Shown piece by piece: positions 38,701 to 47,339 of a DNA stretch of 64,000 nucleotides. Numbering within the stretch: position 1 is the first letter of the stretch; each line of letters begins with the position of its first letter. The stretch spans positions 18,101,613 to 18,165,612 of the forward strand of contig NC_087071.1 in assembly GCF_963678635.1 (NCBI RefSeq), in the 5' to 3' direction. This DNA is from Symsagittifera roscoffensis. Lineage: Eukaryota; Xenacoelomorpha; Acoela; Convolutidae. The position numbers and the translations under genes were made by a program. Under the pieces are notes generated by a model that saw only the letters and a program-made list of their open reading frames with translations, searched no databases and had not been told where the DNA came from.

Positions 38701-41700
38701 TTGGTCAACTGCTATCATCACAAAGTTGTTTCTCAGCACCTGAAAACGTACAAAAGTTGTTCAGTTGATTTGGAGCGAAGGAAATGATGATCGTTACATA
38801 AGAAAAGAACTGACTAACAATCATTAAACATAGAAGCATCATTTTCGATACCAAAAAAAACTACACCATCTAGCAGAAACAAGGCTTAAAACATCTTTAA
38901 AAAACAAGCCCCTCAATAATTTAAACGCTAGAAATTTGAACACAGAAACTTGCAACAAAAAAAACAAGCTCAGTACATCCACTTTTCAAGACACTTTCTT
39001 TGGTAATAGAGCTGCCAGAGCAATTAATCGCTCTACAAAAATTATGAAAATTTATCCTTCACCATTCGCTTAATTGAAGTTTTATAGAAACGTCAAGCGA
39101 AACTTAAGCAAATACATCGGTTGCGACTGTTTGAAGGAAAATGTATTTTGTTTGAGGAAACTGATAGAAAGCAGTTTTTACCTTCATACAACTGAAAACA
39201 ACGCATTAACGGGTATTGTCATACAACTAAACCTAATCATATTAGGAAACCAATTTTGGTTTATTATACGTTCTTGTGAGGTTTTCAGTTTTATGGAGAT
39301 AACCTTTTTTATTGGCTAATGTAGTTCATAATCAGGTGATATGTTACCAGGTTGTAATTTTGGCTCTTTTTCCTCCCCCCCCCCCCCTCCCCCCCCCCCC
39401 CCGCCTCACGCAAACATGAATTTTATGGTCTAACGAGTGGTTTTACAAGGTTAATTATGAAGACCAAATGTGTTTGTTATGGCCTAATTAATCTGCATGT
39501 TAAATTCCACGTCAATCGGACAAAGTGAACAGTAACTTCAAATATAAAAATTTGCAGGTGGGGGAAAAGGAAAAAGAGCCATAATTTTGAGTATAGTACA
39601 TGTATTAATTTGAGAACTACAGTGCATAATATAGTAATTTCATTTTCAGTCAATTGTACTGCTACTGAGATAGTTTTTTAAATACATTACTTTGCCAAAT
39701 GAAATGCTATTCAAAATTTCAAATTGTACACATCTTTTGCCAAAAAACTTGGCGTTTGAAATAAATCAAAACTAATAAGCGAAGTACAACAAAAAGCGAT
39801 CCAGCTAATGAAATTGAACAACCACCTATTGTAATATATCACCAATAATCAACCTATCAACCTGGCAGTCAGCAAGACCGCTCAAGTTTCACCAAACTGC
39901 GCCCACAAAAATTTCTAGTACTAGACCAGTATCTAATAAAAGCGTTTAACAATAAAAACTTGCTCGGCTAAATACCTTCACGATAGTTCCGACTGTAATT
40001 GCATTTAGGTTGATCGGGTCAACCATTTCAAGTTTCATGCCTTTTTTGAACTTGGCTGAGGACGGTTTTTCTTTTTCTTCAACTGTTTCCAATTGAAATC
40101 TGTTAAAAGATTCTGTTGCTTCTTCTGTGTGTCGAGGCATGCATTGGCAATCACTACAAATACAACTTTTTTTTTCATTTTTGATTTAATCATTGAACTA
40201 TGATAAATTTTAGATCTGACTATTGGTTTGATTTATTCTAACTTCCTAAATTACTTGTTGTTCCGACTTTCATAACGAGGTTTTTTTTCTTCAGACAAAT
40301 TTAGACTTTTTAACTAGCCATTTTTGACAAAATTAAACCAATTTGAGAAAACTGGATCAATAGGTAAACTTTTCATTCCGCTGGGAAAACTGAAATCCAC
40401 TTTCGAAACTAGAAGTCGACCACATTTTTGGTGACCTTTACACTTTCGCAGTTCGATAGTAGAGTGTGCCTTCTTTTCAAATATTTAAACAAAATGAACT
40501 TACAAAAATCAAACCGCGAAAAATTAAAATTAGCGTAAAAAGTTTCAAGGTTTCTACTTGTGAAAAAAAATCCGAAGACCTTTATAAGAGCATTCACTGC
40601 GTTCATGACTCTTAATTTACATGAAATAGTGTCTAATCATTCCATCAGAAAATAAAAAACTCACTTACTAGGGTGCGTCGTTTTTGTGGCCCACTTCCCT
40701 GGCCCAGCCGACTGGATGACAAAGTGTTGAAAATGGAGTCACCCAGAAACTGTTATCAACTGAGTCATCGAATTCCATTTGTTCCAAGCAGCTTTTGCCC
40801 TTCATGACACCTGAAAAAAGGTAGGAATGTTTGTTTAAATTTCACAAGCGCAAAATGAATTTGGCAGCACCAATAATAAAAAGACGTTCCTGAGACATGA
40901 GGCGATAACCGTCACACGCAACGATTCCTAGCAATTTTGAAAGGCGCCAATTCGCAGCAAGCGCCAATTCGTAGGAAGCGACAATTGACAGCACGATTAA
41001 TTGCCAAATGGGGTATTAATAAATATGCGAACTGAGCAAAATATTTAGCGGCTGTTTTAGGGGGGTTAGAATCCATCGATCAGATCGAAAATTAAATTTA
41101 GCACTAGTTTTGAATTAAATAGCAAAATGAAAAGAAATAACAGTAAAGATAATTGTAATTGAACGTAGGAAGCATCTAAAACCCTTTGTTTCAATTCTTT
41201 CGTTTCAATTATACCTTGCAAATCATTTCATTTACTGATCCACTACGCATGAGCATGAGCGAGGAAAAGTTGGCATGAGCGAACGAGGAAAAGAGCAACT
41301 TGCACATGATGGAGGAACTCTCAACCTAAACCGCTGAAACAAAAACACGAAAAAATCTAGTTGGTGATGCGTTAAAAGACAGTGTTAAGTTTCTTTTGCC
41401 ACCATCGCACATGAAACAGAAAACATATCCGGAGAACATTTTATTCGAGGAAGTCAAAAAGTGAGTGAAACGTTCAAAAAATTCGCCATGTGAGAGTACT
41501 TAACAATTTTTTTTGCTATAAACCAGTAAAAAATCATGACTTCAATGAGTGCGTTGTTATGGAGGAAAACGGAACATATCCAGTCAAACAAAAACATAAC
41601 CCCTCGAGTAGGCTAAAATTTTACAAAGTGAATGTATTTTTTGTTCGAAGCAAAAAATTTTCTTAACTTGTTTAAAACTAACATTTTAGGGTTAACCGTG

Positions 41701-44700
41701 CTATCAAACAGAAAAAAAATCATTAGAGCCTTCCAGGAGCAGTTACTTCCAGGGCTATTTCAACAAAACACACGAAAAATCATATACATCTTCAATTAGG
41801 ATTGGGGAGCACATCAAAATTCGTGGATGTGCAATTAAACTGAGAAAAAATAGACAGACAAATAGGCCGACAATTTTTTTTAACGTCGAAGTTAGCTCTA
41901 AGCTAAATGAGCCAGAGAACTATCGGAAATTGAAAAGATAATAAGCCCAGCTATCGAATAATTCAATAGACTTGGCTTAACTAGTTGTTATCCTGAGAAA
42001 AACCCAAATTTCGAAATCATAATTCTTGCTAGTGGCAAGCGTAAATATGATTGAAAATTTTAACTAACCGTTAAATTCAGATGAAGCTTTGCACAACCTG
42101 GGAAAAAACTAAGAGCTCAAATTTCCGTAAATCATTTTTTTAAATATCAATTTTTTGTCGTCATTTCGCTGTACTTTGAATCTTATCGTTTTTTAACAAA
42201 AAAATTTTCGTTCGATTTAAAAAAAAGCAGAACAGTTTAGAATTTAAGTTGAATCGAGTTTATCTTGCCCAGGGTATGAATACTCCAGAAGTCGGAATCT
42301 TCGAAATATCTAGAACATTACCGCCTTCCTTTTAAACTTGGAGCTCATCAAATTATTAAACATGGTATCCACATAAACAATGCGTCCATAGCGCAATCTG
42401 ACTTTCATTTTATTTAATAAATAGAATCTGGATATGCATTTGGTTAAACAAAATGCCTTCGAACGTCAGAACGATTACCTAGTAGCAAAAAAAGCTCGAT
42501 AAAAATTTAACAGAAAAAAAAAGAAATTAAACACAAGAATTAAAAAAACGAAGAGCTGATCATATCGCGAGCGTTTCTTAGAAAAAAAGCGTTAAAACAT
42601 TTCCATTAAAACACAGAGGCGAGGTGTGCTTCGCAAACACTAGCGAGAACACGACAAAAAGCAGCTCTATAGGTTTCAATAACAAAAAAGTAGAAATAAG
42701 CCACAAATTAGTAAACTTCGGATTCGAACCTACAACCTACAGCGAACTTACAATTGAGCCACGAATGCTTAATCGCTGTCAAACAATTGCGACAAATAAA
42801 GCAGAGAACAGATGCTATGCAATTTCCAATGCTACAGTAAAAATTCCAGATGTGAACACATTCAACAAATACTTTCATTTGCGAGTTAGGTAAGAAAAAA
42901 AGAAGGTTCGTAGTAATAAACTGCGCTGATTGCAAGTATAAACATGTTGATAAACAAAGACCTGACCTAAGCCACTGAAAATGCCCTAAAAGCAATTTTC
43001 ACTTACAAAAACATGTATTAACCTCTCTTGTCGATTGGTCTGTAGTAAAACTCAATTAGATGCCCATTAGCTGCTATCGTCTTCACAAATGCTTGCGCCA
43101 CTTTGCCGAAAAAGCTCTTGTCTAAAACTTCCACTGTATTTCCCACTGTAAGTTTGCAAATTTTTTGCTCATGATGTCGCAATCTGAGATGCAAATCAGG
43201 AACGAACATCTCGCTGATTTCTCTTTTGCCTAAAAGAAAAAAAAAACGTTTTTTTTTTTCAAATGGAAGCTTAAATCCGTTTACGACATTATGATTCAGT
43301 TTTTGAGACAGGTTGTTGATTTCTTTTTATAGCTTCGGGTCCTACTCAATGCAGAACCAAACGTAGTAAAAGGAGAATGCCATCCCTTTCGCCGCAGCCG
43401 GTCCCCAACTTGAGGAGGGGCGAATGACACTGGGACTCCTCCAACCGTGAACGAACTTGGACTCCAATAGGCCACGAGTACTCAGGTTCACTTCGTAGGA
43501 CTATGTTAACGCAGTTGATAACGGTTTTTTTAAAATTTGATTGACATCAAATCGGAATGAAATACTTATCATAAAAGTAGAGTCAAAGAAATTGACAAAA
43601 TGGTTGGCACATCTCAATCGGTTTATCATAATTCAAATTTTTTGATTGGAAAAGCTCGAAAAAAACTTTAGAGCATTTTTATGAAATCTTTTTAGCATTC
43701 TAAAAAACGCTCGAAAAATCGTTTGGCATGCAATACTCAAGAGCGATGAAAAGTGCGATCAAGCAAACGATCAACTTGAATCAAGCAAATGGTATTTCAT
43801 TGAATCAAGGAAAGGAAGTTTCTTGGATGCAAAAACTATTTCAAACAAAAGTCAGGAGTGAAAATAGCCCAAAAAATAAACTTTTTTAAACCAGATAATT
43901 CCAATTAATCCTGTCGCTTCCAATTTTTGTCACTTTTTGAAATTCAACTGGTTTCCGAAATAACCGTTCTATCTAATTATGAATTATCCAACTAGTTGCT
44001 ACAAGTACTATATCATAACAGGTTTCTAAAATCTATAGGAAATATTTCGATTATAAAAATTATTCCGTTCTTAATTATATTAGTACTTAATTGCGTATTT
44101 GAAAAATTTTAACCTTTTTCCAAACTCACCGTGCATTTTCATCATCAATTTCACTCTGTCGTCTTCAAAAGAGGGAAAAGGAGTCTCCATTCGCTTCACT
44201 ATCTGGGAAAAACCACCGTAGTGTGGACACATTACACTGATCCATATGGTCTCATTTGGGTTTCCCAGGGGCGAAATGAGGAGGAAGTACCCCTTGCAGT
44301 CCCTCACCTCGTAGTACCACGCTCTGAAACCATTTTATTGCCAAACGAATATATTTACTTACTTAATTTAAATTGTTAATTATTTCTCCACTTCGCCGAT
44401 GGTACCTCCTACTAAACAAAGTCCTTCTCTAGATGATAACCGTACCTTTTTTCAAAAAAAAAATAGTTATACTCAGCTCTTATGCGTCGGCCTTATTGCC
44501 TTTATTGTTCCGAACATTTCACGAAGCCAGTGACGTCAATTTTAAAAAAATAAAATTCAAATTTTAATTAAAATGGTTTAGGAAAATTATAAAAATTGTT
44601 GGCATCAATTTAAATTTTTCCGAAACTATTTAAATTTTTCTTTGGAAATTTAAATTTTTGTTCATTCTGTTTTTTTAGCACTTTTTCAGCCAATTTTGGG

Positions 44701-46203
44701 GACTTTTTGCAATTTTGTGAAAAGAATTTCACAGCAACTTTTTTGGGCATATCTATTTGCTACAAAAACTCATCAAATTTTTCGTGAAAATTTTGATATT
44801 TGCTTTTTCCTCGGAACTGTGAAGTTTGAAATTAATTATCATGAGTAAGCTCTGTACTTTGGCGTCGGATCGAACACCGCCGGAGCAATTTATATATTTT
44901 TTTTCAAATTTGATGTTTACTCATTTGATAAATTTGGGCACATCCTTTCTAATGCTTCAAAATCAAGTCAAGGTTGTATCAATTTTTCAAATTAGCTTAG
45001 CAGCTCAACGCAAATAAGGTGACTTCATATACACATAAATCATGAAGAGCAATCTGCAGATCAAATAATTCGCTACAAGCACCAAAAAAGAATTCGCTTA
45101 ACACACAGGAGAATTCAAAATTCACAATAATACAAGGCTATATTATATGTACACTTCGCTTGCTTAATTAAATTTGGTCAATAAAAACATTTTTGTTGAA
45201 TTTGACCAAATTTGCTACAAAAAACTTTAAATAGCAAAATGAGCAATCAAACGAAACCATAATCAAGACAACTAAACAACTTTTTGAAGAATAAAGGAAC
45301 TCTGATTTCAAAAAATATAATGGACTACTGGATTTCAACTTCAAACCTCCAGATTATCAAGAGATCAACTTTCTGACTAAACCAACTGTCCTAGCTGCCT
45401 TATACATTTAACACACCATCCAGCGGGGAACAACATGCTCTCTAATAAAGCGAATAAAACGCACGGTACTAAATTTCCCACAAATGAAAAAAAAACAGCC
45501 AATCGAAGATTGGAAAAGAGTAATGAACGCAAGTGAACATAAAAAACACTTAGTTGAAAAAATCTCAACTTTCGAATCTCAAAGGAAAAATAGATGACCT
45601 TTAAGCTCTCTAAACTGCTAGAACGATTTATGATTGGCGCTTTTTTGATAACGCTAACCCAACTTGAAAAAACTGGATCAACAGGTAAAGTTTTTATTCC
45701 GCTGGAAATCTATCAATTAAACTCCTTTCAAAACTAAAAATCCATTACAACGTTCGTACTTGGAGAGTGCTATTTACGACACTTTCAGCAGATGAATTTC
45801 AATTGAACTCAAAAAGTGCATACATGTACCTAAATGTATTCATAAATGCATCAAAATGTATGAATGCACATCTGTAGTTATTAGAGCATTTTAAGACTTT
45901 GTCCTGAAAAAAACAACAAAAAACCCATAAGAGCTATATAAGAGTCTTCACTACGTTCACTACTTTTAATGAGCATAATAATTTGCGAGTTAGGTTTAAA
46001 AAAAGTGAACGCACATTAAAACACTGATTTTACTAACTTGGCGTTGCTTCGTACTGAGAATTCGATGAACATGCCTTTGATTCTTTCAGCCCATTTTATT
46101 CCGAGCGGAATGTGATTTCCGAAAGCACTAAGGGGTGCACATGAGGACCCATGAAGTTTCTTGTCCAGATATCTTTTCCAGGCAAAAATATCTTGCGGAA
46201 TAT
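29583..46203 (-). CDS. Four-MBT-repeat chromatin protein, MBTD1/L3MBTL2-like (eight exons, 5' incomplete)
   Basis: Exons on the minus strand: 46038-46203, 44130-44323, 43023-43229, 40669-40810, 39976-40153, 38458-38739, 37234-37476 and 29583-29750. Every junction has GT/AG signals and compatible phases, giving about 526 residues. MBT1 covers residues about 1-105, MBT2 140-225 (CHPVGWAREVGH), MBT3 255-345 (FKKGMKLEMVDPINLN, FVMIAVD, LPLGFC) and MBT4 355-455 (VETVDILNPS, VNFDSW, DQW, PIGFCELV), followed by an acidic Ser/Asp-rich tail. Repeat order and motifs are closest to the MBTD1/L3MBTL2 group of Polycomb-related proteins, which read mono- and dimethyl-lysine on histones, mainly with MBT4. 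Here MBT4 keeps the Asp, Trp and aromatic positions expected of the cage. The N-terminal FCS zinc finger of those families is not seen and would lie upstream of 46.2 kb. Confidence 0.88.
29925..29992 (-). repeat. tRNA-like relic in the last MBT intron
   Basis: The minus strand has GCGACTCTAAATTTG, then GCAGGTTTGAATCCCA, an anticodon-arm and B-box arrangement (GGTTTGAATCC). The 5' half is degraded. Confidence 0.4.
30239..32128 (+). repeat. 1890-bp tandem duplication, unit 1
   Basis: Starts at CTCAATTTTCGTGG and repeats at 32129 with a constant 1890-bp offset and only scattered substitutions and A-run length changes. It lies wholly inside the proposed last intron of the MBT gene. Its second half consists of the degenerate tandem repeat described below. 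Confidence 0.95.
30940..34440 (+). repeat. Degenerate tandem repeat, 150-185-bp unit (CGTCATATCTCGAAAACTAC family)
   Basis: The phrase AACGTCATATCTCGAAAACTA recurs about every 150-185 bp (for example at 31249, 31419, 31603, 31758 and 32078, again in the second 1890-bp unit, then near 34170 and 34340). Each is followed by GAGGCAAGATTTGCAACTC-like and ACTCTGACAGCACCCAACTA-like blocks. Units are only about 70-90% alike. No terminal inverted repeats or ORFs are evident. Confidence 0.85.
32129..34018 (+). repeat. 1890-bp tandem duplication, unit 2
   Basis: Near-identical to unit 1. The junction falls inside a short-period repeat (CAGTCATATTTT|CACAGTCACT), as expected for unequal exchange or replication slippage between repeat units. 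Confidence 0.95.
34441..36370. other. Intron sequence without recognised features
   Basis: Apart from a partial dispersed-repeat copy around 35690-35775 (GGATCAGAAGGTAAAATT, CCGCTGGGAAATCTG), I see nothing definable. A 94-codon plus-strand ORF at 34533 has no domain or splice support. Confidence 0.4.
36375..36740 (-). repeat. tRNA-Leu/Ser-derived SINE-like repeat, copy 2
   Basis: The minus strand reads CGTCGCTGAGCGGTTAG (A-box region), GAGACTCATAATTCT (anticodon arm) and GATCGAATCCGAG (B box). It is followed by the shared body that ends GTCGTGTTCTCGCTAGTTTT and AGCGCAGTTTAGCCTC. About 110 bp before the A box is also conserved with copy 3, so the repeated unit is longer than a simple tRNA-headed SINE. 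Confidence 0.7.
36755..36970 (+). repeat. Dispersed family B (about 300 bp), copy in MBT intron
   Basis: Shares GTGACTTTAACACTTTTG, GTTCGATGGTGGAGTTTACT and AAACCGCGAAA blocks and the terminal GACCTATATAAGA...CACTAC...GACTCTTA block with copies at 37780, 40335 and 45640. It is directly adjacent to the SINE-like copy. Confidence 0.75.
37234..37476 (-). CDS. MBT gene exon g: MBT4
   Basis: Acceptor CCTTTCAG|GTC and donor GAACAG|GTAATT are both phase 0. VETVDILNPSTILPATV, VRVNFDSW, DQWKYMYSDDIFPIGFC form a complete MBT core with the Asp and aromatic residues of a methyl-lysine cage. It is followed by MPPKKYLNAQ. Confidence 0.92.
37780..38080 (+). repeat. Dispersed family B, copy in MBT intron
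   Basis: Starts ACTGGATTAATAGGCAAAAT and includes TTCGAAACTAGAAGTCGA, GTTCAATAGTAGAGTTTGCT and CGCGAAAGATTAAAA. Same orientation as the other copies. Confidence 0.75.
38458..38739 (-). CDS. MBT gene exon f: MBT3 second half and start of MBT4
   Basis: Acceptor CGTTTTCAG|GTG and donor AACAAG|GTACAT are both phase 0. It encodes LRNNFVMIAVD, then TSPYLLPLGFCD, then FLWPDYLMDCEAVQVPDECF, which begins the next repeat, and ends at LTVGNK. Confidence 0.92.
39354..39591. repeat. Inverted-repeat element with poly-C tract (MITE-like)
   Basis: TAATTTTGGCTCTTTTTCCT at 39355 is matched on the opposite strand near 39590 (complement reads AATTATGGCTCTTTTTCCT), enclosing about 190 bp. The left arm runs into a C tract (39375-39402, one T). 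This resembles a small non-autonomous DNA element or palindromic insertion; a clear target duplication was not identified. Confidence 0.5.
39976..40153 (-). CDS. MBT gene exon e: linker and MBT3, first half
   Basis: Acceptor TTTGTAG|T completes a Tyr codon; donor GTGAAG|GTATTT is in phase 0. A Glu/Lys-rich linker (ETVEEKEK) precedes FKKGMKLEMVDPINLNAIT, the most canonical MBT strand in the gene. Confidence 0.92.
40335..40630 (+). repeat. Dispersed family B, copy in MBT intron
   Basis: ACTGGATCAATAGGTAAACT, ATTCCGCTGGGAAAACTGAA, ACTAGAAGTCGACCAC, GTTCGATAGTAGAGTGTGCC and a final CCTTTATAAGAGCATTCACT block. It ends about 40 bp before exon d's donor on the minus strand. Confidence 0.8.
40669..40810 (-). 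CDS. MBT gene exon d: MBT2, second half
   Basis: Acceptor TTTTTTCAG|GT; donor CCCTA|GTAAGT, phase 2. It encodes DDSVDNSFWVTPFSTLCHPVG and WAREVGH, a clear MBT signature (FW, then HPVGW, then GH). Too short to stand out as an ORF, it was found by following splice phase from exon c. Confidence 0.9.
40811..42604. other. MBT intron, no recognised feature
   Basis: AT-rich, low-complexity sequence. Around 40910-40990 there is a short repeated phrase (GGCGCCAATTCG, AAGCGCCAATTCG) and at 41245-41290 a short GCATGAGCGA repeat. No exon fits the phase between exons c and d. Confidence 0.4.
42605..42940 (-). repeat. tRNA-derived SINE-like repeat, copy 3
   Basis: A perfect B box GGTTCGAATCC and CGTGGCTCAATTGTAAG on the minus strand, then a body GAGCTGCTTTTTGTCGTGT and TCTCGCTAGTGTTTGCGAAG. 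The anticodon arm is partly lost. It shows the same conserved pre-A-box segment as copy 2 (GCATAGCATCTGTTCTCTGC). Confidence 0.7.
43023..43229 (-). CDS. MBT gene exon c: linker and MBT2, first half
   Basis: A strong acceptor TTTCTTTTAG|GC completes a Gly codon. The donor AGAG|GTTAAT is weaker but keeps phase 1. It encodes LTVGNTVEVLDKSFFG and HLIEFYYRP, equivalent to the GMKVEVVD segment of other MBT repeats. Confidence 0.85.
43335..43500. other. GC-rich island in an MBT intron
   Basis: About 165 bp with much higher G+C than the surrounding intron (CGCCGCAGCCGGTCCCCAAC, GGAGGGGCGAATGACACTGG). No ORF or RNA fold I can name. It is probably a fragment of an inserted element of different base composition. 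Confidence 0.5.
44130..44323 (-). CDS. MBT gene exon b: MBT1, second half
   Basis: Acceptor TGGTTTCAG|A completes a Lys codon; donor CACG|GTGAGT is in phase 1. Residues AWYYEVRDCKGYFLLI and WISVMCPHYGGFSQI complete MBT1. The usual Pro-Val-Gly-Trp of MBT repeats is replaced here by Pro-His-Tyr-Gly-Gly-Phe, suggesting MBT1 is structural rather than ligand-binding. Confidence 0.85.
44400..45620. other. MBT intron, no recognised feature
   Basis: A/T-homopolymer-rich sequence between exons a and b. Small ORFs on both strands lack support. Confidence 0.4.
45635..45975 (+). repeat. Dispersed family B, copy in MBT intron
   Basis: Begins GGCGCTTTTTTGATAACGCT, then ACTGGATCAACAGGTAAAG and ATTCCGCTGGAAATC, and ends with AGAGCTATATAAGAGTCTTC. 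Its extra 5' block resembles the sequence at 58955 and 60973, hinting that the family is longer than the shorter copies show. Confidence 0.75.
46038..46203 (-). CDS. MBT gene exon a: MBT1, first half
   Basis: Acceptor TATGTTTTAG|AT leaves one base owed from an unseen upstream exon. The donor CCAA|GTTAGT is in phase 2. It encodes FAWKRYLDKK, APLSAFGNHIPLG and GMFIEFSV, the opening helix and first strands of an MBT repeat. If the acceptor is wrong, an in-frame ATG lies slightly upstream at about 46249. Confidence 0.8.
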
Positions 46204-47110
46204 CTAAAACATAGCCCACAGACAGTTGAAAAAGTGCCATATGAATCATGGCAATTGAAAAGAAACTGACTGATTTTTTAAAACTCTGAGTGTGTTACAA
46301 ATTAAATCGCCCCAATTTCCGGATGACTCTAAGCCATTTAACGAGAATATGGGTCACTATAAAATTAATTATTCTTATTGAATGAAAAAAAAATAAACGA
46401 ATGATATTTTCAAGCATAAGGTGCAATGTTCCAGCGACTATCGACAGCAATGGTTAAGTAGTTCAAGAAAAAAGCCTATTTTTATTTTAAAAACTTCGAA
46501 CTGTTCTGTGATAAGACTATTAAATGGGTCTTTACCTAAACTATCTCTATGTTTTATTTGCAGTTTCAGCTACACAATATCTCTACCCATCTAAGTTTTT
46601 CTGAAAGGAAAGGAATTTTTCCTATTTGAAAATATCTAAAAGCTAGCCCACAAGCAGTTGAGAAATTGCCACATCAATCATGGCAACCGAAATGAAAATG
46701 ACTCATTTTCAGTATTTTTAAGAAGTTTTGAGTGTGTTACAAATTGAATCGTTCCAACACTCCTTAGACTTCAAAAACATTATACAACTAACCATTTCCG
46801 GACGAATCTAAGACAATTAACGAGACAAAGGGGTCAATATAAAATATGTCATTCTTATTGGATTAAACAAATTAAATGATTGAAATTTTCAAGTATATGG
46901 TGCAATGTTTCAGCGACTATCGAGCGCAACAGTTAAGATGTTTCCGAGAACAAAGTTCTATTTTAAATTTCAAATACTTGAAGTGTTCTAGGATAAGACT
47001 ATTAAATGATTCTGCACTAAACTATCTCTATGTTTGACAGTTTTTGCAAGTTTGGGCAACACAATATCTCTACACATCTAAGTTTTTCCGAAAGGAAAAG
47101 CGTTTTTAAC
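46190..47110 (-). repeat. Tandem duplication of about 450 bp spanning the 5' splice region of exon a
   Basis: Blocks such as GAGTGTGTTACAAATT (46288, 46730), ATCATGGCAA, GACTATTAAATG and CACAATATCTCTAC appear twice in the same order with a 440-470 bp spacing. The segment just upstream of exon a, including a CTTTTAG acceptor-like site, is therefore duplicated; the outer copy has no following coding sequence. Confidence 0.75.
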
Positions 47111-47339
47111 ATTTGAGCTGAATGAAATATCGACAGTACTAGTACGATTTATCAATTTTTCTACATCGCCAGCTCTCTTATTTATCACGGATCCCACGGT
47201 ATTCAGATATCAAAATTCCCTACCTTTTCCCTGACTTTATGACGTGAAAGAAAACCTGAAATTAGTAGCTTCGGATTAGTTTTTGAGATACATTGAAACT
47301 GCCTTTTTCAATTTAGACCTAAAGTTGTCAACCTTTGTT

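Noticed and set aside
47207-47272. Possible 32-nt micro-exon upstream of MBT exon a (TAATTTCAG ... AAAAG|GTAGGG)
   Set aside because: Good splice-like borders, but the phase required by exon a would read into a TAA stop.
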